From Candidatus Wolfebacteria bacterium GW2011_GWE2_44_13 (GTDB taxonomy: Bacteria; Patescibacteria; Paceibacteria; UBA6257; UBA9933): a stretch of 64,000 nt of DNA. Under the pieces are notes generated by a model, which was not told where the DNA came from, did no database searches, and saw nothing but the letters and a program-made list of their open reading frames with translations. The DNA is taken from contig LCHW01000001.1 of NCBI GenBank assembly GCA_001000675.1, positions 346,686 to 410,685 on the forward strand. Reading direction: 5' to 3'. The position numbers and the translations under genes were made by a program. This document shows positions 40,095 to 47,360 of this stretch, one piece after another; position 1 is the stretch's first letter; every line of letters begins with the position of its first letter.

Positions 40095-41039
40095 TTAATA
40101 CAGAAGGATTCGCGTTCCTTTGAACCGCGCGGACCTTTTGTCGAAGCAGTGATAGGCTTCGCCTGGATAGGCGATTGCGCCGTAGCCGTTCGAAGTATTA
40201 GTGCTACAGAACGGCGCACGTTTATTTTGCCAGCCTGCGTGCTCCTCTTGCTTGTGCAGGCCGAAATACAATTCGTGAGCTTTGTAGCCAGCATACTGCT
40301 TAGGTAGGTAGAATTGCCAGACAGCAATTTGTTCCTGCTCCTTTTTGGTAAAGCAGCGAAGAATGGTGGACTTTTTTGTGTAATAGGCAAACCCTAATCC
40401 CTTGCCCTCCACTTCTGTGGGCATTTTAGGATTATTGGGCAACAGGGCGCTCGTCTCAAATTTACGACATACTTCGTATTTCTTAGGAAGGCGTTTCTCT
40501 AACCCCCCTTCTAGCGGTTGATTGTAGCTCCGCAGCGTTCGAAGTAAATCCTCGCGGAATATAAGATCGCGGCTGCCGTATGCTCTTAGCACCAGCTCTT
40601 TTGGAACATCTTCGGCATTAAGCCATTGGGGTTCTGTTGGATGACTTTTTCCTAATACGGTAAGTGTGAGTTTTGGATTAAATATGACCAATGTGACTGG
40701 TACGGTTTTTGCAAGCGGATGAATTTCGCCAAGTATTCGATAGCCCGGATACGTAAGTGCCTTACGGATTTCGTACCCTGCAATCATAAATCCATCGCGT
40801 TCTAATTGGGCAATCTTTCCTCTGATGATTGCCGTGGCATCAAGAAACTTTTTAAGTTCTTCTACTCCGCGGCTTGGTGCTTTCGGTAGGCCATCCGCCC
40901 CCTTCATTTCTGCGTCCAGTACGGCGAGAAAATCTCCACCACATCTTTCGCGAATGAATTTAAAATTGTCATCGCCGGCAATTACAACTAGCTTTTCCAT
41001 TTGCTCATCCAAATCGATTACTTCAGGAATTCTGCTCAT
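40095..41039 (-). CDS. hypothetical protein, 314 aa (leadered, GC-rich class)
   Basis: Start chosen at ATG 41039, with AAAGGAG six bases before it; the longer frame would place the start in a leader that contains a strong hairpin. The protein is soluble. The N-terminal 80 residues are helical and acidic; the middle has strands (VPVTLVIFNPKLTLTVLG); the C-terminal third is aromatic with several cysteines and histidines (ILRCFTKKEQEQIAVWQFYLP, PGEAYHCFDKRSARF). No known family. One of the ten leadered genes. Confidence 0.65.
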   Translation of the reverse strand: MSRIPEVIDLDEQMEKLVVIAGDDNFKFIRERCGGDFLAVLDAEMKGADGLPKAPSRGVEELKKFLDATAIIRGKIAQLERDGFMIAGYEIRKALTYPGYRILGEIHPLAKTVPVTLVIFNPKLTLTVLGKSHPTEPQWLNAEDVPKELVLRAYGSRDLIFREDLLRTLRSYNQPLEGGLEKRLPKKYEVCRKFETSALLPNNPKMPTEVEGKGLGFAYYTKKSTILRCFTKKEQEQIAVWQFYLPKQYAGYKAHELYFGLHKQEEHAGWQNKRAPFCSTNTSNGYGAIAYPGEAYHCFDKRSARFKGTRILLY

Positions 41040-41103
41040 CGCCATCTCCTTTTGTGAGCGTCCTCTGAATGGTGCATTTCCCTGGAGAAATGCGAGATAT
41101 GTT

Positions 41104-41130
41104 CTTTGCGATGGACCGTCCATCGCAAAG
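41104..41130 (-). promoter_or_regulatory. strong hairpin in the leader of the 40095-41039 gene
   Basis: CTTTGCGATGGA and TCCATCGCAAAG form a perfect 12 bp stem with a 3-base loop. It lies midway in a leader of about 135 bases and ends 65 bases before the start codon. Confidence 0.6.
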
Positions 41131-41179
41131 CGTTCCCCTGGAGGAACCTTTTTCAAGGTGCTACTGAGTTTCTAATTCA

Positions 41180-41208
41180 GTTTTAAACCGTTTTATAGTG
41201 GATGTCAA
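41180..41208 (-). promoter_or_regulatory. -35/-10 promoter for the gene at 40095-41039
   Basis: On the minus strand: TTGACA, 17 bases, TAAAAC. Confidence 0.7.
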
Positions 41209-41229
41209 CGTTTCTTTTATGCGGACTGA

Positions 41230-42159
41230 ATGGTATTTTATAGGAATATGGAAGTGGTGCTTTATTTTTTTGGTGGTCTTGCGGGTGTGTTGTTGGGGTT
41301 GTTTTTGTACACGCAAAATAAGGAGATTGGTGTGAGTGACTATACTATTGGGTTTGAAATATTGCCTGATGCGTTTAATGGATTCAGGATTGTGCAGCTT
41401 TCTGATTTGCATAATAAGCGATTTGGGAAAAAGCAGCGGTATTTAATTGATTCCGTGCGGAGTGCTAAGCCCGATATTATTGTGATAACCGGAGATATTA
41501 TCGGGGACGGAATTTTTTATGATGCTGAGCCGGCGCTTGAGTTGGCGTGTGGGTTGCGCGATATTGCGCCCGTCTATTATGTAACAGGAAATCATGAGTG
41601 GGATTCGAAACAGTTTGCGACTTTGGGGAAACGGCTGGTTGAATGCGGCGTGCACATGCTCGACAATCGAGTGGAAACGCTTCCGCGGAAAAGCGAAATG
41701 ATGGCAATTGCGGGGATTGACGATGCTGCACGGTATCGATCGGAATTTGAAAATGATGCGCCGCTTGATTCGCTTCGCAACCATACGGAACGGGGGGCTG
41801 AAGAAATGCGTCGCGTCATCCGCCGTGAGCTCGACATAGTGCAGAGCGAAATGGAGAAGGGGGTATTTACGATATTGCTTGCGCACCGGCCGGAGTTTTT
41901 GAATACGTATGCACGCTATGGGGTTAACCTTGTTTTTTCTGGGCATGCGCATGGTGGGCAATGGAATATGCCGAACGTTGGTCCGCTTGTTGCTCCTGGA
42001 CAAGGGCTGTTTCCGAAGTTGGTGGCTGGCGTGCATAGGCAGGGCAAAACGACCATGGTTATTAGCAGGGGAATTGGAAATAGTGGCATTGCATTCCAGC
42101 GATTATTTAATAAACCAGAGGTGGTTGTTGTTGCGCTAAGAAGAGAAATTAAAAAATAA
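41230..42159 (+). CDS. membrane-anchored metallophosphoesterase
   Basis: 309 residues. An N-terminal helix (FFGGLAGVLLGLFLY) anchors it. All calcineurin-like motifs are present in order: QLSDLHNKRFG (D-x-H), TGDIIGDG (G-D), TGNHEWD (G-N-H-E), LLAHRPEF (H) and FSGHAHGGQ (G-H-x-H), forming a two-metal site. It is closest to the YkuE/YaeI type that acts on lipid-linked phosphates. An alternative ATG at 41248 would shorten it by six residues. It shares the terminator at 42158-42191 with the convergent gene. Confidence 0.9.
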   Translation: MVFYRNMEVVLYFFGGLAGVLLGLFLYTQNKEIGVSDYTIGFEILPDAFNGFRIVQLSDLHNKRFGKKQRYLIDSVRSAKPDIIVITGDIIGDGIFYDAEPALELACGLRDIAPVYYVTGNHEWDSKQFATLGKRLVECGVHMLDNRVETLPRKSEMMAIAGIDDAARYRSEFENDAPLDSLRNHTERGAEEMRRVIRRELDIVQSEMEKGVFTILLAHRPEFLNTYARYGVNLVFSGHAHGGQWNMPNVGPLVAPGQGLFPKLVAGVHRQGKTTMVISRGIGNSGIAFQRLFNKPEVVVVALRREIKK

Positions 42160-42191
42160 AAAAGCCGCTCCCTGTTAGGGGGAGCGGTTTT
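42158..42191. terminator. bidirectional intrinsic terminator
   Basis: AAAAGCCGCTCCC pairs with GGGAGCGGTTTT (one G-T). It lies between the convergent metallophosphoesterase and sigma-like genes. Confidence 0.85.
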
Positions 42192-42195
42192 GCTT

Positions 42196-43359
42196 TTACC
42201 ATCCCGCACGCACTGCGGATGTTACGCCGAGATTGTTGAGGATGTCTTTGAGTTCGTTGAGCGACTTTCGCCCAAAGTTTTGCGTCCGTAAGAGCTCACG
42301 CTCCGGTGTCGCCGCAAGCTGGCCGATGGTTTCGATCCCTTTCCACTTTAGGCAGTTTGCCGTCCGGACACTCATCTCCAGTGTTCCTACGGGTCGATCG
42401 AAAATCGGGATGGATTCTAACTCCGCTGCGATACGGGCAAGCATCGCTTGCTCTGTCTCCACTGTTTCGTCAGGTGTGCTGCTTTGAGCAGGGGACCAAT
42501 ATATCGGTTCCAGTCTTATCAAGTGCTTGAGCTTCCCACTTCGCGATGGATGGCGCAACTTGCGAAGCGCCTTTGCTTCGATTTGTCGGACACGCTCTTC
42601 TGAAACGCCACACACGCATCCAATCTGTTTGAGTGTTTGCCCTTGTTTCCCCGTGCCGATGCCGAAACGCATCCTCAGTATCTGCGCTTCGCGTTCTGTA
42701 AGCGTTTCGAGTACGGCCTCAATGTGTTGGGGCGTGTCCTTGGACCACATTGGTCCAATGGTTCCGTGCATTGCTTCAGCGAAGTATGCGATAAACCCTT
42801 TTTCCAGCCCATCGAGATTTTCTGGAAACGGAACATACCGCTCAATAGTGACGCCTGCATAGCGACCCTTGTCGCTTCGCTCCGTGTAGGCTGTGCCGAC
42901 ATTGGATAAATATTCTTTCCATATATCGACAGTATATCCTTCGTACGGGTAACGTTTTTCTCCGAATACTGCGCGTAGGAGTAGTGTGTACCCGTGGTGT
43001 TCCGGCAGGTGTGATGGATAGGAGAGATTGTTCATAAGGACGTCTAACGGTTTGAACGTCGCGATGATGGAATCAATCTTGAGCCATTCGCCGAGCAACT
43101 TTTGTATTTCATGTGCTTCTGCACTCATGATGTTCCCGTGAGTGATGTAACTTTTCAGGACCTTCCGGAAAATCTGCACGTCGACATGCGGTCGACTTTC
43201 GCGTAGCTCGGGCGAGAGTTGTTTAGCATCATTTCTGACAGTGGCAAGACTTACCCCGAGTTTTTCGCTTATCCAGCTTACTGGAATGCCAAGCGGATAT
43301 AGCGCCTTAATAGCCGTGAATCGTTCCGCTAGTTGCCTTGCATAAAACGGTCTTTTCAT
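42196..43359 (-). CDS. hybrid protein: HTH, sigma-70 region 4 and RNA polymerase alpha C-terminal domain
   Basis: 387 residues, single frame. Residues about 24-46 (GIPVSWISEKLGVSLATVRN) are a helix-turn-helix. Residues about 215-270 are sigma-70 region 4 (LTEREAQILRMRFGIG; SEERVRQIEAKALRKLRH), which normally reads the -35 box. Residues 325-380 are an alpha-CTD: SVRTANCLK and NFGRKSLNELK preserve the residues that touch UP-element DNA in E. coli alpha (R265, N268, C269, G296, K298, S299 correspond to R332, N335, C336, G363, K365, S366). There is no sigma region 2 signature, so it cannot open promoters alone. It is itself one of the leadered, GC-rich genes. Most likely a transcription regulator; the target is unknown. 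Confidence 0.85.
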   Translation of the reverse strand: MKRPFYARQLAERFTAIKALYPLGIPVSWISEKLGVSLATVRNDAKQLSPELRESRPHVDVQIFRKVLKSYITHGNIMSAEAHEIQKLLGEWLKIDSIIATFKPLDVLMNNLSYPSHLPEHHGYTLLLRAVFGEKRYPYEGYTVDIWKEYLSNVGTAYTERSDKGRYAGVTIERYVPFPENLDGLEKGFIAYFAEAMHGTIGPMWSKDTPQHIEAVLETLTEREAQILRMRFGIGTGKQGQTLKQIGCVCGVSEERVRQIEAKALRKLRHPSRSGKLKHLIRLEPIYWSPAQSSTPDETVETEQAMLARIAAELESIPIFDRPVGTLEMSVRTANCLKWKGIETIGQLAATPERELLRTQNFGRKSLNELKDILNNLGVTSAVRAGW

Positions 43360-43405
43360 TTTGGCACCTCTCTCGTTGTTAGAATTTTATAATGTTGCTA
43401 AAAAT

Positions 43406-43434
43406 AAAATATAACGAATTTATATTTTTGTCAA
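43406..43434 (-). promoter_or_regulatory. -35/-10 promoter for the sigma/alpha-CTD hybrid gene
   Basis: On the minus strand: TTGACA, 17 bases, TATTTT; the leader of about 40 bases ends in GAGAGGTG. The flanks are very AT-rich, as for an UP element. Confidence 0.65.
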
Positions 43435-43489
43435 ACAATTTTAAACTTGGTTTATGTGGCTTGCTGTTTATTTTTCCCTTCGCTTGTGG

Positions 43490-43495
43490 TATAAA
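43490..43495 (+). promoter_or_regulatory. -10 box of a leaderless transcript
   Basis: TATAAA in TGTGGTATAAAAGGGC, five bases before ATG 43501. Confidence 0.6.
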
Positions 43496-43500
43496 AGGGC

Positions 43501-44745
43501 ATGCGCCAATCACATTTATTTACTAAAACAAAGAAAGAATCGCCGAAGGATGAGGAGGCAAAAAATGCCCAATTGTTAATCCGTGCTGGATACGTGGATA
43601 AGCTTATGGCAGGTGTGTATACACTTTTGCCACTCGGGCTCCGTGTATTTAAAAAAGTAGAGGCTATTATTCGAGAAGAAATGGAGGCACTCGGAGCTCA
43701 AGAGATTTTTATGCCGACCTTACAGCCAAAGGAGCGCTGGCAGACTACGGGGCGATGGGATGGAATGGACAACCTATTTCGATTTACAAGTTATCATTCA
43801 AAGATTGATTATGCACTTGGTGCAACCCATGAAGAAGTTGTGACGCCGTTGATGAACGACTTTATTTTTTCGTACAAAGACTTGCCGACTGCTGTATTTC
43901 AAATTCAAAATAAGTTTCGCGATGAAAAGCGTGCAAAGTCTGGCTTGTTGCGTGGACGAGAATTTTTTATGAAAGATCTTTATTCGTTTCATGCAAACGA
44001 GGAAGACATGGATGCATATTATTTGAAAGCGAAAGATGCCTATGCGCGTATTTTTGAACGTGTGGGTCTTGGCGATATCACGTACTTCACGTATGCATCA
44101 GGAGGAACGTTTTCAAAGTATTCTCATGAGTTTCAAACACTGACCGATGCGGGTGAGGATAGTATCCATATCTGTGATGCATGTCATATCGCTATTAATG
44201 AAGAAATCATCGCGGAACAGCCAGTATGTCCGGAGTGTGGTAATGATAAACTCCATACTGAAAAAGCCGTTGAAGTGGGAAACATCTTTAAGCTAAAGAC
44301 GAAGTACTCGTCTGCTTTTGGCCTTACCTATAAAGATGCTGAAAATACTGCACACGACGTTATTATGGGTTGCTATGGTATTGGCTTGAATCGCCTTATG
44401 GGAATAATTGTGGAAGTGTATCATGACGATAGTGGCATTATGTGGCCAGAAAGCGTGGCGCCGTATCAAGTGCATTTGGTTAATTTGCACGCGCAAAGTG
44501 AGGAAACATCAAAATTCGCTGATTCTATCTACAAATCTTTACAGGAGGCAGGGGTTGCGGTATTATATGATGACCGTAAAGAAGCGGGAATTGGAGAAAA
44601 ACTGAAAGACAGCGACCTTGTCGGTATTCCGCTCAGGGCGATTGTCAGTGAAAAGAACGGTATGCAGATTGAGGTAAAGAAGCGAAAAGAAAAAGATGCT
44701 CACTTAGTATCACAGGAACAGCTTCTTTCATTGGTAACGAAATAA
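43501..44745 (+). CDS. proS: prolyl-tRNA synthetase lacking the editing insertion
   Basis: 414 residues against about 570 in bacteria with the INS domain. RQSHLFTKTKKESPKDEEAK is the bacterial-type N-terminus; ATHEEVVTPLMNDF and FRDEKRAKSGLLRGREFFMKD are the motif 2 region; motif 3 appears as CYGIGLNRLMG after only about 100 residues, so the roughly 180-residue mischarging-correction domain is absent. A C-terminal anticodon-binding domain (HLVNLHAQSEE...LYDDRKEAGIGEKLKDSDL) follows. Ala-tRNA-Pro editing must come from elsewhere or be missing. Confidence 0.95.
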   Translation: MRQSHLFTKTKKESPKDEEAKNAQLLIRAGYVDKLMAGVYTLLPLGLRVFKKVEAIIREEMEALGAQEIFMPTLQPKERWQTTGRWDGMDNLFRFTSYHSKIDYALGATHEEVVTPLMNDFIFSYKDLPTAVFQIQNKFRDEKRAKSGLLRGREFFMKDLYSFHANEEDMDAYYLKAKDAYARIFERVGLGDITYFTYASGGTFSKYSHEFQTLTDAGEDSIHICDACHIAINEEIIAEQPVCPECGNDKLHTEKAVEVGNIFKLKTKYSSAFGLTYKDAENTAHDVIMGCYGIGLNRLMGIIVEVYHDDSGIMWPESVAPYQVHLVNLHAQSEETSKFADSIYKSLQEAGVAVLYDDRKEAGIGEKLKDSDLVGIPLRAIVSEKNGMQIEVKKRKEKDAHLVSQEQLLSLVTK

Positions 44746-44759
44746 TAGATTTTATTTTT

Positions 44760-45806
44760 ATGGGATTGTTTAACTATTTTGTAAAGGATATCGGAATTGA
44801 TTTAGGAACTGCGAACTCATTGGTATACATCAAAGATCGGGGCATTATTATTAATGAACCATCTATCGCAGCGACGAATAATAAAACTGGGCAGATTCTT
44901 GCGATTGGCAATGAAGCGAAAAAAATGCTTGGCCGCACGCCAGCACATATTACTGTTATCAAGCCGTTGGTCAACGGAGTTATTTCGGATTTTGAAATGG
45001 CGCAAGAACTCTTGCGTTACTTTATGAAGCGCGTAAACAATGACCGTATGTTTAGCTATTACCGAGCTGTTATTGGTATTCCGCCAAACTTAACTGAAGT
45101 GGAGCGTAAATCTGTTGAAGATGCGGCAATCAACGCCGGCGCAGCAAAAGCTTTTCTTGTGGAAGAGCCTATCGCAGCTGCATTAGGTGCGCGCCTTCCT
45201 ATTCAAGAGGCACTTGCTACGATGGTTGTTGATATTGGTGGGGGCACTACAGATATTGCTATTATTTCTATGGGAAGTAGCGTTATTAGCCGCAGTTTGA
45301 AAGTTGCCGGCGATAAATTGAACGACGATATTATTAAGTTTGTTCGAGAAGAATTTAAGTTGCTTATTGGTGAGCCGACAGCAGAAGAATTAAAAAAGAC
45401 TATTGGCTCGGCCATTCCTATGGAAGAACGCATGGAGCTTTCGGTGCGTGGACGCGATATGGGCACTGGATTACCACGCGAAATAATCGTAAAGAATACG
45501 CAAATTCGCGCTGCCATCGGCCGCTCATTGCGACAGATTGTAGAATGCATTAAAGAAACAATTGAAAAAGCTCCGCCAGAATTGGTGGGAGATATCTATA
45601 ACCGTGGTATCTATTTGTGTGGTGGCGGAAGCTTGCTTCGCGGACTTGATCAGCTGATCGAAAAAGAAGTTACTGTGCCGGTGACCGTCATCGACGATCC
45701 GCTTACCGCGGTTGTGCGAGGAACGGGTGTTATTGCGGAAGATATTGATGCATATTCACAATTATTTGTAACGTCACTTAAGCCGCTTGATATCACTGTT
45801 TCATGA
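44760..45806 (+). CDS. mreB: rod-shape-determining actin homologue
   Basis: 348 residues, normal length. IGIDLGTANSLVYIKDRGI is phosphate 1, VVDIGGGTTDIAIISMG is phosphate 2, and GIYLCGGGSLLRGLD is the adenosine segment of the actin fold. It forms membrane-bound filaments that direct wall synthesis. It starts 14 bases after proS and is followed by mreC after 93 bases of partly repetitive sequence (AAGCTCGTAAG twice). Confidence 0.96.
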   Translation: MGLFNYFVKDIGIDLGTANSLVYIKDRGIIINEPSIAATNNKTGQILAIGNEAKKMLGRTPAHITVIKPLVNGVISDFEMAQELLRYFMKRVNNDRMFSYYRAVIGIPPNLTEVERKSVEDAAINAGAAKAFLVEEPIAAALGARLPIQEALATMVVDIGGGTTDIAIISMGSSVISRSLKVAGDKLNDDIIKFVREEFKLLIGEPTAEELKKTIGSAIPMEERMELSVRGRDMGTGLPREIIVKNTQIRAAIGRSLRQIVECIKETIEKAPPELVGDIYNRGIYLCGGGSLLRGLDQLIEKEVTVPVTVIDDPLTAVVRGTGVIAEDIDAYSQLFVTSLKPLDITVS

Positions 45807-45899
45807 AAAAGCTCGTAAGCTCGTTAGCCGGGGTAAGCTCGTAAGTAAATACGAACCAGGCCCCGGACTCTAAAAAGATTTGTTTCACGTATTACTACT

Positions 45900-46583
45900 A
45901 TGAAAAGAATACTCCTTATCAGCAGTATCGTACTTATCCTTTGGGTAACATTCTTTTCGAATATGTTCATTCCGAAGCACGCACTTGTTGCCTCTGCAAA
46001 TTTTGTACGACAGTATTTTAAGGTTGATTTTTATCAGGAGAATATTTTGCTGAAATTGCAAAACGAAAATTTAAAAGCGCAGGTGCAACGGATTAAAGAG
46101 GATGGTGATGGACCGGCCTCGGCGACGGTGCGTGGAGCACAAATAGAAGCGAAAATATTTTCTACCTATCCGTTTAACATGAAGGATACCATTACTATTA
46201 ATCGAGGATCTGCTGATGGTGTTGAGCCGATGATGATTGCCACGGTTTCTGATTCAGTATTATTGGGGCAAGTAGTGAGCGTTGAAGAACGTTCTTCAGT
46301 TGTACGTACCATCTTTGATTCACATTGGCAGTTGCCGGTACGCATTGGTTCGGACGCCATTAATGGATTGTTTGAAGGGGGAAGTGACCCTAAGATAACG
46401 CTTGTTGAGAAGCCGGTTAAGGTTGGCGATGGTGTGTTCTCTGCCGCAAAGGAATTTCCTTTAGGTATTAAAATCGGCGAGGTAAAGGAGGTTAAAGAAG
46501 ATGCAAGTGGCATCTTTAAAGAAGCTACTATCCGCACTCCGTATGCCGTCGGGGATGTACAGGTTATTTATTTGCAAAAATAA
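45900..46583 (+). CDS. mreC: rod-shape-determining protein
   Basis: 227 residues: an N-terminal membrane helix (residues 5-22), a coiled coil (about 45-75), then the extracytoplasmic beta domain with the family segments TITINRGSADGVEPMM, IFDSHWQLPVRIGSDAINGLFEGG and EFPLGIKIGEVKEV. It links MreB to the wall machinery outside. A likely MreD-like gene is not next but about 5 kb on, at 51430. Confidence 0.9.
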   Translation: MKRILLISSIVLILWVTFFSNMFIPKHALVASANFVRQYFKVDFYQENILLKLQNENLKAQVQRIKEDGDGPASATVRGAQIEAKIFSTYPFNMKDTITINRGSADGVEPMMIATVSDSVLLGQVVSVEERSSVVRTIFDSHWQLPVRIGSDAINGLFEGGSDPKITLVEKPVKVGDGVFSAAKEFPLGIKIGEVKEVKEDASGIFKEATIRTPYAVGDVQVIYLQK

Positions 46584-46657
46584 ATGACAGTGCAGTATAT
46601 TGACAATCGGTCTTTCATTTTTATAATAAAAATACTCTAAAAAATATTCACCCGTAT

Positions 46658-47155
46658 ATGGAAGAAACTACACAGTATAACGCTGGACAAGATGAACAGG
46701 AAGAAGCTCCGGTTCTTACACAAACAGAGCAGCTACAAAAAGAACGCGATGAATATCTTGATGGATGGCAACGCGCTCGTGCGGAATTGGTAAATTACAA
46801 AAAGGATGAATCGAAGCGAATAGATGACATGATGAAATTCGCGAACGGTTCGCTTATCCGAGAGCTGATTATGGTTGTTGATAATTTTGACCTTGCTATC
46901 GCAGCCATGGAAATGCATGGCGGTGTGGAAAAAGGAATCTATCTCATCAAGGCGCAGCTCGAAGACGTGCTCAAGCAATATGGGCTTGAAAAAACGCCCG
47001 TTGCAATAGGGGATCAATTTGACCCTGCAATACATGAAGCGGTTGTGTCTGTTGATTCGGAACTTGCTTCTGGATCTGTTGTGGAAGAAGTCGGTCGCGG
47101 ATATTATTTGCATGGAAAGTTAATACGTCCGTCGCAAGTAAAAGTTGCAAAATAA
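46658..47155 (+). CDS. grpE: nucleotide exchange factor for DnaK
   Basis: 165 residues: an acidic N-terminal coiled coil (LQKERDEYLDGWQRARAELVNYKK), then the four-helix and beta domain (ELIMVVDNFDLAIAAM...YGLEKTPVAIGDQFDPAIHEAV; VVEEVGRGYYLHGKLIRPSQVKV). Opens DnaK to exchange ADP. It heads the grpE-dnaK-dnaJ order, but dnaK has its own promoter and leader. Confidence 0.94.
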   Translation: MEETTQYNAGQDEQEEAPVLTQTEQLQKERDEYLDGWQRARAELVNYKKDESKRIDDMMKFANGSLIRELIMVVDNFDLAIAAMEMHGGVEKGIYLIKAQLEDVLKQYGLEKTPVAIGDQFDPAIHEAVVSVDSELASGSVVEEVGRGYYLHGKLIRPSQVKVAK

Positions 47156-47200
47156 AAGGGCTTTGCCTCTCTTATAAAAAGAGAGTTGCAAAACCTTTTA

Positions 47201-47360
47201 CCCCGCCCTCTAGGCTATTACGCTGATGGTGGTGTGGTATGTATGGTATAATCTTAAAAACAACATCTAAATTTATATTTGCGAGCTTAGAGGGCGGGGT
47301 TGCTCATACTTGTTATGAAATTTCCTGCGCTCGATGAGCTTAAAAATTTCAACAAGTATG
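47201..47360 (+). promoter_or_regulatory. dnaK promoter and structured leader covering the start codon
   Basis: TATAAT at 47247-47252 starts the leader. CATACTTGTTATGAAATTT (47305-47323) pairs with AAATTTCAACAAGTATG (47344-47360) over 17 bp with one 2-base bulge; the loop holds GCTC/GAGC. The 3' arm ends in the dnaK ATG, so the start codon is base-paired. A second inverted repeat, CCCCGCCCTCTA (47201-47212) and TAGAGGGCGGGG (47288-47299), brackets the promoter. No CIRCE element is present. A thermosensor or protein-binding role is inference. Confidence 0.6.

Noticed and set aside
40047..40095. A third tRNA-linked element after the second CAT tRNA
   Set aside because: Only a normal terminator follows; no copy of the tRNA 3' end and no GGAAGAGG motif is present before the next gene.
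47161..47358. CIRCE operator before dnaK
   Set aside because: The TTAGCACTC-N9-GAGTGCTAA sequence is absent; the inverted repeats found have different sequence and spacing.
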